48,660 nucleotides of DNA, from contig CAIPEB010000039.1 of the NCBI GenBank assembly GCA_903863885.1, forward strand, positions 1 to 48,660, in the 5' to 3' direction. Shown here piece after piece: positions 17,419-25,404 of this stretch. Source of the stretch: an uncultured Planctomycetaceae bacterium (GTDB lineage Bacteria; Planctomycetota; Planctomycetia; Pirellulales; Pirellulaceae). The notes under the pieces are model-generated. The model saw only the letters and a list, made by a program, of their open reading frames with translations, did not search any database and was not told where the DNA came from. The stretch's first letter is position 1, and every line of letters begins with the position of its first letter. The position numbers and the translations under genes are program-made.

Positions 17419-17674
17419 GAATGGTTTTCCGCTCTCGGGGCAATTCCGGGGTGCAGTGCACAGGTTCGGGTTGGCTGGCCGACGGGGATTCGGCTCTTGA
17501 TCTTCCGCGGTTCCGGGCAGTGCTCAACTGTCGCAGCGATGCGTTCGGACGGCACGGGCGGCCGCTTCTCGCCCGAATAATCTCCTACCACAGTCTAACT
17601 GCCCGAACTCGACTGCGGCAACGGACCGGGCCCTGCCTGCAGGTCCTGCGGCGGGACTTGCACCGCAGGCCAAG

Positions 17675-19798
17675 TTACGGCGCAGCGCTTGGCCTGGCGG
17701 TGGCCGAGGCAAACTGCAATTGCAGCTGCGTCTCCTGCTTCAGAGTGGCGTTGATCCACAGCGTGCGGCCGTCCCATGCATAATCCTGCGCATCGAGTTG
17801 CCGGTCGCCGAGTTGGACCGATTGCAGATTCTGCGGAGCGTTGGCCAGTTCAAAGACCGGATTGATGCAGGCGACGGCGGGCTTCAGCCTGATCGTCACC
17901 GCGGGCTGGTCGACGATCACCCGCAAGGCGCGGCGTTCCGGCGCGTAAGAATCCGCTTCGAGCCGTGCTCCCTGCAGTTCGATTGCAGGCGGCTGCGAAA
18001 AGCTCTTGGCCCGATCGATGAGCCGCGAATCGCCCTCGTCGCTCATGCCGATCAGCCACGTCCAGGTCTGGACAAGCATTGGCTTTGTGCGGCCGAGTGT
18101 GTCTTGTGCAGTGACCTGCGCCGTGTGCAGCGGCGCCGGACGGCTGCGCGCCCAACTCATCACGCTGTTGTGACAGGGAGAGAAGTTGACTCGATCGTCG
18201 ATTGCATAACCGGTTGTCTTGCCGCGGGCCAGCGGCCAGTGGCTGCCCCAGTACGTGGGCGTCACGAGCAGTCCTTGATCGAAAAACGGGTCGAAAATCG
18301 CAGGCGGCAGCTCGATCTGGTGCGGATTGAAATAAACGGCGGCCAGCGGTTCATCGCGATGAAGCCGCACGCGATAGACGGCCGGCACCTCCCGCGACTT
18401 GGCCTTCTCCCCCTGCTCCGCTCGGAAAAACGGGAAAGTCAGCTCCCGTTTCTCGCCGTCGACGAAGAGCAGATCGACGATGTTCGGCGGCAGCACGCTG
18501 AACGGATACGTGGCTCGGGGCGTCAGGATGATGAATTCGCTGAGTTCATAATCGCCTTTCAGGTCGCTCCGCAGTGTGAGTACCCGAGTCCCCCACCCGT
18601 CGCGATAGAAATAGAAATCCTCGACCGCCGAGTCCCCCCACACCTTGTACATGAAGTCGCACGACTGGTATGTCCATCGAACGTGAATTCTCGCCGGTGT
18701 GGATTCGACAATTTCCACTCGGCCGTAACGAAGTTCCTTGTCCATCAGCGGCTCGACACAGTCCGTGTATCCGTCCGCCGGCGGACTGGTCTCGGCCCAC
18801 TCGTAACTCAGGCCCGTGTTGCAGCGGCCCGCCCAAAACGGCACGTAACTGGAGCCACGCCAGAAGACGAATCGCGAGCCGTTGGGCAGTGCCACAACCA
18901 CATCGTCGAGTTTCGGATCCCAGGCTTTGTCGTAGTCGAGCGACGAGAACTTGCCGTCCTCGCCCCGCACGGAGATCGGCGCGTCGTAACGGAGCTTCGT
19001 GCGAGCCGCTCCGAATTTCGGCCATTGGGGCGCCTGCTGAACGAGCATCGTCGGTATGGTCTTGTGCCACAATTCGGACCCGTCCCCCGACGCGATGCTG
19101 ATGTGGAGCTGATCTCGCTGGCGCGCCGCCGGCACCGGCGGGCAAGGCAAACGCAGCTGAACTCGTTGTTCCTGGGTCAGCGACAATTCGGCACCGGTCT
19201 TTGCATTCGGGGACGATTCGAACCAGGCCGCCGCACGCAAGCCTGCCATGTCGCCTTTGTGCGAAACGGCTGCGACGTCGATATTCGCAAGCTGGCCGGT
19301 CGCCAGCAGCAGATAGTCCGTGGGAACCAGAATGGCTCCGAGGTCGACAGGGTTCACAATGGACGCGGGAACCGCCGCCGCCTCAGCCTCGAAAGGCGCG
19401 AGTTCGACCTTCTGGCGGGCCCACTCGGCCGTGACGCCGTCCGCTGATTTGGCGATCAATGCAAGTTCCGTGGGATGTTGATCGATGGAAACCTGGCACG
19501 CGTAAGGCGATTGACCCGTGAACTTCAGCGGCGTTCGCCCGACTTCTTTGCCCTGTGAATACGCGACAACTGAAAACTCGGTCTGCGCCGGCAGCGGACC
19601 GACGACCGAAACCACGACGCTCAGCGGCGCCCCGATGCGGTCCAGTCCGAACGGCGGCCGCCAAGAATGTCCGCCGATCTTGATTCGGGCCTCAGCCTTC
19701 GGCGCGGATGCTTCGGCCGCCGAGGACAGTGACGTACGGGCCGAAAAGGGTCCGATTACGGCGAACAACGCTGCCCAAACCAGGATTCTGCGGGTCAT
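17675..19798 (-). CDS. Large secreted protein, unrecognised, possible carbohydrate-active
   Basis: A 707-residue exported protein. The start MTRRILVWAALFAVIGP gives a signal peptide cleaved near SSAAEA and has AAGGAG nine bases upstream; an extension to 19882 is not signal-like. The mature protein appears beta-rich throughout. Notable stretches are an aromatic, acidic segment around residues 330-470 (FWRGSSYVPFWAGRC, EWAETSPPADGYTDCVEP, YQSCDFMYKVWGDSAVEDFY) and a later ATPFSVLPPN-like block. I do not recognise a family. The many exposed Trp/Tyr/Asp positions and the neighbouring glycosidases suggest a polysaccharide lyase or glycan-binding protein, but no catalytic set can be named. A likely promoter and dyad lie just upstream. 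The next gene, on the opposite strand, is DUF1207. Confidence 0.85.
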   Translation of the reverse strand: MTRRILVWAALFAVIGPFSARTSLSSAAEASAPKAEARIKIGGHSWRPPFGLDRIGAPLSVVVSVVGPLPAQTEFSVVAYSQGKEVGRTPLKFTGQSPYACQVSIDQHPTELALIAKSADGVTAEWARQKVELAPFEAEAAAVPASIVNPVDLGAILVPTDYLLLATGQLANIDVAAVSHKGDMAGLRAAAWFESSPNAKTGAELSLTQEQRVQLRLPCPPVPAARQRDQLHISIASGDGSELWHKTIPTMLVQQAPQWPKFGAARTKLRYDAPISVRGEDGKFSSLDYDKAWDPKLDDVVVALPNGSRFVFWRGSSYVPFWAGRCNTGLSYEWAETSPPADGYTDCVEPLMDKELRYGRVEIVESTPARIHVRWTYQSCDFMYKVWGDSAVEDFYFYRDGWGTRVLTLRSDLKGDYELSEFIILTPRATYPFSVLPPNIVDLLFVDGEKRELTFPFFRAEQGEKAKSREVPAVYRVRLHRDEPLAAVYFNPHQIELPPAIFDPFFDQGLLVTPTYWGSHWPLARGKTTGYAIDDRVNFSPCHNSVMSWARSRPAPLHTAQVTAQDTLGRTKPMLVQTWTWLIGMSDEGDSRLIDRAKSFSQPPAIELQGARLEADSYAPERRALRVIVDQPAVTIRLKPAVACINPVFELANAPQNLQSVQLGDRQLDAQDYAWDGRTLWINATLKQETQLQLQFASATARPSAAP

Positions 19799-19810
19799 GA
19801 TCAGGTTCTC

Positions 19811-19849
19811 CTTGGGGCCCAAGTATACTTTGCTTGCACTCCGCGTAAA
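19811..19849 (-). promoter_or_regulatory. Candidate promoter and operator of the 17675-19798 gene
   Basis: On the minus strand TTTACG (19844-19849) and TATACT (19822-19827) are spaced by 16 bases, matching the housekeeping -35/-10 pattern in 4 of 6 and 5 of 6 positions. A 13-base dyad (CTTGGGCCCCAAG on the minus strand, 19811-19823) sits between the -10 box and the ribosome site and shares its AAG with AAGGAG. It could be an operator or a short hairpin that limits ribosome access. Confidence 0.4.
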
Positions 19850-19945
19850 AAGTCTGGGGGCGGGAGCCGGGAGTCCGATCAATCCGCCGTACGTTCTTTT
19901 CCGTGCGAATCCGCGGCATCCCTGCCCGCAGTTGAGTTCCCTGTT

Positions 19946-21013
19946 TTGCCTATTTTATTGCCGAGGCCGCGTCTGATCTTTGACGACTTGAGCGGCTCTG
20001 ATAGAGTCCCGCCGCACGTGCTACTCTCGGGACCCGCGACAGTTCCGCTACCGTTCACGGTTCATCTGAACTTAGATCAACGCCCAATTCCGCAGGGACC
20101 GGTCATCTCAGTGCCAGGTTCTTTTCCGAGGAATCGGTGGTTTGCTTTTGAAACGCTGGCCCTCGTATCGCTTGTAGGGTTGAGCGAGTTCGCCGGCGTG
20201 CGCGCTGCCGGCCAAGACGCGTTTGATCCCTACACAGCCCACACATCCGAGTCGGAGATCCGGCGGCTGCAGCTGTTTCCTGACGGCCTGATCTATCATC
20301 CGTACCTTGCCGGGCCCAAGGAGTCGCGAACGGGCGTTCAGTTTGCATCGGACGGAGACGGCGGTTGGTCGTGGTACGCGACCATCGGGGGGCAGGTCGG
20401 ACTGTTGCGCTACGGCACGCTCGACAATTACCGGCCTGTCGGCATTGAACTGGATATTGAAGGTTCAGCTCAATTTCGAAGCCTCGACGGCAACATACTC
20501 AACACGGAATCGACGGACATTCGGTTCGGCGTGCCGTTGACTATTGGCTGGGGAGGTCAGGAAACAAAACTCGAACTGTGCTTCCTCGGTGCGAATCCCG
20601 CCAAAGACCTGTTTCAGTCGAGCGAGAATCCGGAGCAGTGGTTCTTCGAACGGCGGTCGATCTTGCTGGGCCACTCGATCCATTTTGGAAACAACTTTCG
20701 CGTTTACGGAGAAGTCGGTTACGCCTTTCAGGCGACGCTGTCCGGCGAATGGGAGTTTCAATTCGGCGCCGAGTACGTCCCCGTGATGCCGACGCATATC
20801 TTCGGAGCGCCTTTTGCGGCGGCCAACGTCTACGTGCTTGAAGTTGATGATTACGGCGGCAACTTGACGCTCGAAGCCGGCTGGTGCTGGCGGGGAAAGA
20901 ACGCCCGGTTGCTGCGCGGCGGGGTCTTCTATTCGAACGGTTTCAGCAACAGCTTTGCGTTCCAGGACCGCAACGAGCAGATGGTCGGCTTCGGCCTCTG
21001 GCACGACTTCTGA
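19946..21013 (+). CDS. DUF1207 family protein, probable outer-membrane/periplasmic
   Basis: A planctomycete-typical family of unknown function. The conserved core runs from LQLFPDGLIYHPYLAGPKESR through GGQVGLLRYG, the strand-rich PVGIELDIEGSAQFR and DIRFGVPLTIGW, to RVYGEVGYAF, WEFQFGAEYVP and a C-terminal strand ending in Phe (FGLWHDF). Alternating aromatic strands and the terminal Phe suggest an outer-membrane beta-barrel. The start is uncertain. The open frame begins at 19946, but the signal-like stretch (FAFETLALVSLVGLSEFAG, residues about 67-85) fits better with a GTG at 20111, which would give 300 residues; its ribosome site is weak. The gene lies 18 bases before a Gfo/Idh oxidoreductase gene, so the two are probably one operon. 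Confidence 0.85.
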   Translation: MPILLPRPRLIFDDLSGSDRVPPHVLLSGPATVPLPFTVHLNLDQRPIPQGPVISVPGSFPRNRWFAFETLALVSLVGLSEFAGVRAAGQDAFDPYTAHTSESEIRRLQLFPDGLIYHPYLAGPKESRTGVQFASDGDGGWSWYATIGGQVGLLRYGTLDNYRPVGIELDIEGSAQFRSLDGNILNTESTDIRFGVPLTIGWGGQETKLELCFLGANPAKDLFQSSENPEQWFFERRSILLGHSIHFGNNFRVYGEVGYAFQATLSGEWEFQFGAEYVPVMPTHIFGAPFAAANVYVLEVDDYGGNLTLEAGWCWRGKNARLLRGGVFYSNGFSNSFAFQDRNEQMVGFGLWHDF

Positions 21014-21031
21014 AGAAGGAGGTGTGACCGC

Positions 21032-22369
21032 ATGCACGAAGGGCTGAGTCTTCCAACGGCGGCGACCGCTCCGCCGTCGAACGAGCAAGTCGTCGCTCGA
21101 ACGGGGCGGCGTGATTTTCTGAGATCGGCGTTGGGACTCGGCGGCGTGTGGATGTACGCGCCTTCGGCAATTGCCCGCGCTGCGGAGTCGGGACGCACTG
21201 CGCCGAGCAACCGGATTACTCTCGGCTTCATCGGCGTCGGATGGAAGGGATTCGCCGGTTGCTGGGGCTCGCTGCTGCAGAGTTTCATTCAGGAACCGGG
21301 CACGCAGGTGTCGGCTGTCTGCGACGTGGATCGCCGTTACCGAGAGCGGGCCAAATCCTACGTGGACTCTTTCTACAACAACTCGGATTGCGCGGCGTAT
21401 GTGGACTTTCGCGAATTGATCTCGCGAAAGGATATCGACGCTGTGGTGATCGCGACGCCCGATCACTGGCATGCCGTGATGACAATCATGGCGTGTCGAG
21501 AAAGCAAAGACGTCTATTGCGAGAAGCCCCTGTCGCTTACGGTGCGTGAGGCTCGCGCCATGGTGCGGGAATCGCGGCGTTTTGTGCGCGTCGTGCAGAC
21601 GGGCAGCCAGAGTCGTTCGAATCCCAACCTTCGCGCGGCATGCGAGGCCATCCGCGGCGGGCGACTGGGCCGCGTGCGCGAGGTGCACGTCGGTTGCGGC
21701 GGACCGTCAGTGCCATGCAATCTCCCGCCCGAACCGGCTCCGGACTATCTCGATTGGAACTTGTGGCTGGGGCCCGCTCCGTGGCGCCCGTTCCATTCGC
21801 AGATCCATCCCGTCGCATTCCGCGCCTGGAAGGACTATTCGGGCGGCGGCATGACCGACTGGGGGGCACACCATTTTGATTTGACGCAATGGGCCTTGGG
21901 CATGGACGCGACAGGACCGGTTGAGATCATCCCGCCCGACGGCAAGGAAGTCCGTTCGCTGACGTATCGATACGCGGATGGAACGTCCGTCTATCACAGC
22001 AGCATGAACATTGATGACGGAGTTACTTTCGTGGGCACAGAAGGCAAGGCGACACTCAGCGGTATTTCGGGCAGGACACGCTTCGACCCCGTCTCTCTGG
22101 CGCCTGCGGCGCATGAATTGGTTGTCAGCGACGACCTTCGCGGCAATCGCGGCCACTATGCGGATTTTCTGGAGTGCGTGCGCACCCGCGGCAAGCCTGT
22201 TGCCGATGTGGAGATCGGCTGCCGGTCAGTTACTGTCTGCCACCTCGGCAACATCGCCTATGCGTTGGGGCGGCCATTGAAGTGGGACCCGAACGGCGAG
22301 CAGTTTGTGGGCGATGCGGAGGCAGGTCGCATGCTGGAACGTGCCTGTCGCGAACCGTGGAGTATCTGA
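21032..22369 (+). CDS. Tat-exported Gfo/Idh/MocA-family oxidoreductase
   Basis: A 445-residue NAD(P)-dependent sugar or polyol oxidoreductase. The N-terminus has a twin-Arg signal (TGRRDFLRSALGLGG, about residues 24-38), so the folded protein with its cofactor should be exported by Tat. The Rossmann domain starts with ITLGFIGVGWKGF and has the catalytic Lys in the family motif CEKPLSLTV. The C-terminal alpha/beta domain includes WGAHHFDLTQWALGMD, with the His that usually binds substrate. AAGGAGG stands a few bases before the ATG. It follows DUF1207 by 18 bases. In some Tat-exported relatives (GH109-like) the NAD stays bound and the enzyme cleaves glycosides, so a glycosidase role is possible here; the substrate is not determined. 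Confidence 0.9.
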   Translation: MHEGLSLPTAATAPPSNEQVVARTGRRDFLRSALGLGGVWMYAPSAIARAAESGRTAPSNRITLGFIGVGWKGFAGCWGSLLQSFIQEPGTQVSAVCDVDRRYRERAKSYVDSFYNNSDCAAYVDFRELISRKDIDAVVIATPDHWHAVMTIMACRESKDVYCEKPLSLTVREARAMVRESRRFVRVVQTGSQSRSNPNLRAACEAIRGGRLGRVREVHVGCGGPSVPCNLPPEPAPDYLDWNLWLGPAPWRPFHSQIHPVAFRAWKDYSGGGMTDWGAHHFDLTQWALGMDATGPVEIIPPDGKEVRSLTYRYADGTSVYHSSMNIDDGVTFVGTEGKATLSGISGRTRFDPVSLAPAAHELVVSDDLRGNRGHYADFLECVRTRGKPVADVEIGCRSVTVCHLGNIAYALGRPLKWDPNGEQFVGDAEAGRMLERACREPWSI

Positions 22370-22405
22370 GGGGCAATCGGACGGATATCAACTGAAGCTT
22401 GCTGA

Positions 22406-22430
22406 GGCCCTGGTCCTCATTCCCAGGGCC
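22406..22430. other. Short hairpin between convergent genes
   Basis: GGCCCTGG (22406-22413) and CCAGGGCC (22423-22430) form an 8-base-pair stem with a 9-base loop. It overlaps the last codons of the minus-strand gene ending at 22417 and lies 36 bases after the stop of the plus-strand oxidoreductase gene. There is no T-tract, so it would be at best a transcription-slowing hairpin. Confidence 0.35.
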
Positions 22431-24960
22431 AGTTGCCCCAGAGCAAGGCTTCGCCGGGGCCGAGTTCGGCCGCAACTGTGAGTCCTTCATCCGACGATTC
22501 CGCTTCGGGACCGGGACGCGTGGTCTCGGCACTGGCGCCGACCAATCGGCTGACAGCCCGGGGCCCGATGGACGCTTTCGCCTGTTGCAGTGCTTGTGTC
22601 GAGATACGTACTCTCACTTTCGCCGATTGCTGTGTTCCGTTATGAGCGGCCAGCAGCAGGCGGCCGTCGCTCCCCCATCCGGATGCATTGAGGCCGGCTT
22701 CTTCGGTCTGCAGCGTCACATCGTGGCTGCCCACCAGCGGCGCCAGGGCCATGGCTCGGGCGGAGAATGCGTTGACTGCGTTCCACCCGCCTCGCGGTCC
22801 GGAGCCGATGCACGCGCCGAGGCTCAATACCTTCAAGTACTCCTGCGCCAGGTCCGCGCACGCCGGAAAGTAAGACCAGCTCATGCCGCGCGCGGCACCG
22901 CGGACCCAGAACTCGACGCACCCGCTGCTGCTGCGCACTCCGTATTCGGGTGCGCCGTCCGCCACCCAGCCTGGTCTCGGTTCCCAGGCCGCAACTCCCG
23001 ACGCCATCAACTCCGTCGGGAAACTCCCCTGCAAACCGGCCAATGCCGGGCCGTCGGGCGTGTCGCTGAACCTGAGGCTTGCGACCCATAGGTGCGCCTC
23101 GGGTGCGGCGGACTGCATCCCGAAGGCCAGCCCCTTGACTTCCTCGACGTTCGGCAAGCCTCGCATGTCAAAGGTTGCCACATGCCACTGGCCGTCCGAG
23201 ACCAACTGGCTGCAGGCAATAGCTGTTCCCTCCTTGCCGACCACTTCCTGGGAAGGATAAACCACGTAACGATCGCTTTTCGTATCCAGGCCCTCGGCTC
23301 GATACCGCATTTGAACGTATCGTGCGGAACTGGTGGGCAATCCCTTGAGGCGAGCCGCATAGACGTGCGGGTATTCGTAGCTGATGATCGTGGTGTCGAG
23401 CGCCTTCGCGGCTTCGTAGTCGAGTTCGGTTTTTCCGGCGGCGAAACCTCCTTCGATCAGAATGCCGTCGGAAAACAGCTGCGAGGGAGTACCGAAAGCC
23501 TCGTTGGAAATCGTTCGCTTTTCCGGGTGGTGTGTCTTCAGCCAATCCCACAAATCGGCCTGCGCCCGCAGCATTCCGTCTCCGTTCATGACTTGCGGAT
23601 TGGCCCGCGAATATCCCCAGGTCGGACCGGCGCCCCATCCCATATCCCACGCGATGCCCGCCGGGTTGTAGGCTGTCACGCATTGTTTGACGCGATCTTC
23701 GTACCAGGCCAGGTATTCGCTGTTGCCGAAGTCCGCGCAGCTTTGCTGGAGCACTCGAAAGCCCAGTTCCGTCGCGACGGATTCAGGCACATTGACGTCG
23801 CCCCATGCCTGTCGGTTTCCGTTTTCATCGCGTCCCGACCAATTGCGCCGCGGCGGGCGATCGTCATGGAGGCCCTGCTCGGCGACGAATTGACGGCAGT
23901 ACAGTAGCGGTGAGATTCCATTGGCGCGTTCCCACTCGATCTCATCACGCACCTGCTTTGCCGACAGCCGCAGCCAGTACTCGGTCCACCACTCGCCATC
24001 TGTCGGATAGGTCTCGTCCCAGGGGCCCCAGCCCTGGAACCAGAGTCCGCCCACATGACGCAGCCGCATTTCCTGCAGCAACCTGGCTCCGTCGTTCCAT
24101 CGCTCGCCAAGTCGTCCGATCCCGCTGCCGAGATTTCCTTCGGGCAATCGCCTGGCTCGCATCTTTCCGTCCCAGGGGAACAGATCTTTGACCAGCGGAT
24201 CGCTGCTGAACGCAGATCGCAAGTACCAGCTCAGCACGTCGCGGTAACGCAGTCGAGGTTTATCAAATCGTTTCAGAATCAAATCGAACTCGAGCTTCTG
24301 ACCGACGGCCAGTTGTTTCGGCCGCAGCGAAAGGCACGGCGCGCTGGCCGAGATCGCGTTGGGGTTCAGCACCGCATATCGTCCGACATCGGGACAACCC
24401 CACAGCAGCATGGCGTCACGATTTTCAAGTACGGCGAACGGGTAGAACGCCACCTGCGGTGCCTGAGCGAAAGTCGTTGCGTCAGTGGCGTCGACGGCGA
24501 ACCGCAGTATGGCCGGATCGGACGGGGAGAGAATCAAGTAGGGCAAGCGGGGGACGAACTGCCGATCCCAGGCTTTCGGGTCAAAGGGGCATCGCAGCAG
24601 CACTTCCGTCGGCGCTTCGGCAGCGCGATTCGCCGTCAGCGTAACTCGAAGTCTCAACGCTTCCTGCCAATTGAAAAATCGTGCGGAGACGGTGAACAGG
24701 CGTCGGTCGTCACCGGCGACCAGGCCCTCGCCCATCCGTTTCCAACCGGTTAACTCGTCCTCCCATTTCTCCGTGCCCACCGGTCGCCAGAGCACCCGCA
24801 ACATGCCTGGCGAATCTTCGATGAAGCGCATGGCCGCCTCATGGGGTGGCAACTCCTGTTTCGAGGTCCAATCCACGAGTCCGTTCTCAGCGGAACACAG
24901 GCCGCTCAGGGCAGTAGTCAGTGCAATCGACAACAGTCTTGTGTAACTCTTGGGCGTCAT
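22417..24960 (-). CDS. Large secreted barrel-like protein, probable glycoside hydrolase of unassigned family
   Basis: An 847-residue protein with a signal peptide (cleavage near LCSAEN, about residue 24). The N-terminal 250 residues look like beta-sandwich. From about 270 to 560 a barrel-like region carries HVGGLWFQGWGPWDETYP, PLLYCRQFVAEQG, a strand-end Asp in PAGIAWDMGWGAG, and KRTISNEAFGTPSQL. This pattern of Asp and Glu/Asn at successive strand ends is usual for glycosidases. The C-terminal 280 residues are beta-rich. I cannot name the family, and catalysis is inferred from fold-like features and context only. It converges on the Tat-exported oxidoreductase gene with a gap of 47 bases. 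The ATG is the first in frame after a stop and gives the signal peptide; its ribosome site is weak. Confidence 0.82.
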   Translation of the reverse strand: MTPKSYTRLLSIALTTALSGLCSAENGLVDWTSKQELPPHEAAMRFIEDSPGMLRVLWRPVGTEKWEDELTGWKRMGEGLVAGDDRRLFTVSARFFNWQEALRLRVTLTANRAAEAPTEVLLRCPFDPKAWDRQFVPRLPYLILSPSDPAILRFAVDATDATTFAQAPQVAFYPFAVLENRDAMLLWGCPDVGRYAVLNPNAISASAPCLSLRPKQLAVGQKLEFDLILKRFDKPRLRYRDVLSWYLRSAFSSDPLVKDLFPWDGKMRARRLPEGNLGSGIGRLGERWNDGARLLQEMRLRHVGGLWFQGWGPWDETYPTDGEWWTEYWLRLSAKQVRDEIEWERANGISPLLYCRQFVAEQGLHDDRPPRRNWSGRDENGNRQAWGDVNVPESVATELGFRVLQQSCADFGNSEYLAWYEDRVKQCVTAYNPAGIAWDMGWGAGPTWGYSRANPQVMNGDGMLRAQADLWDWLKTHHPEKRTISNEAFGTPSQLFSDGILIEGGFAAGKTELDYEAAKALDTTIISYEYPHVYAARLKGLPTSSARYVQMRYRAEGLDTKSDRYVVYPSQEVVGKEGTAIACSQLVSDGQWHVATFDMRGLPNVEEVKGLAFGMQSAAPEAHLWVASLRFSDTPDGPALAGLQGSFPTELMASGVAAWEPRPGWVADGAPEYGVRSSSGCVEFWVRGAARGMSWSYFPACADLAQEYLKVLSLGACIGSGPRGGWNAVNAFSARAMALAPLVGSHDVTLQTEEAGLNASGWGSDGRLLLAAHNGTQQSAKVRVRISTQALQQAKASIGPRAVSRLVGASAETTRPGPEAESSDEGLTVAAELGPGEALLWGNWPWE

Positions 24961-25404
24961 GGATCGATAAGGCTCCGCTGCAATCTGCTCGAATGGACTC
25001 TCGGTCTGGTCGAATTGCCTGTCTTACTGCTTGCTACTGAATACCCCCATGTCAGGCTAGGGAAAAGTCTGTGTTCATCGGCCTTGCGGTCCGAAAAACC
25101 GTTGTGCGTTGTCGTCGGTCCAGTCGCCGTTGTGGAAAAACATTTAATTCGTAAGGATTACGACGACACGCGCTTTCCAAAACGGCAATATGTATACAAT
25201 CAGTAGTGTTGGAAACCAACTGGCTGGCAAGTTTCGTAGGCCGCGTGCTGACAGGGGCGAATCTTTAAGCTTCCGGGGAGATGTAGTGACCTGGAGGGGA
25301 TGGGTTTCGTCTAATGCTCAGTCGCGAGTTCGTACCTAATGGCGATTGCCATTTAACGTCGGCCGCGTGTTTTTGATCAGGCGACGCAACGGAACAGGTA
25401 GAAC
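24961..25404. promoter_or_regulatory. Divergent intergenic region before the polysaccharide co-polymerase gene
   Basis: This 444-base stretch separates a minus-strand glycosidase-like gene from the plus-strand co-polymerase gene and is richer in A/T around 25130-25210. It holds a 15-base dyad, TCGTAA-GGA-TTACGA, at 25149-25163, and a TATGTATACAAT block at 25190-25200 that could serve as a -10 region, though no matching -35 box is seen. No RNA gene is recognised. Confidence 0.4.

Noticed and set aside
14758-17580. A 940-codon open frame on the plus strand opposite the GlcD/GlcF genes
   Set aside because: It is exactly antisense to two well-supported enzyme genes, has no domain or ribosome site, and is an expected shadow in GC-rich coding DNA.
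17720-19447. A 575-codon plus-strand frame opposite the unrecognised secreted protein
   Set aside because: It lacks a signal, a domain and a ribosome site, while the minus-strand frame has a signal peptide and AAGGAG.
21610-21625. A TTCGAATC-like motif resembling a tRNA T-loop
   Set aside because: It sits inside the oxidoreductase coding frame and no cloverleaf can be drawn around it.
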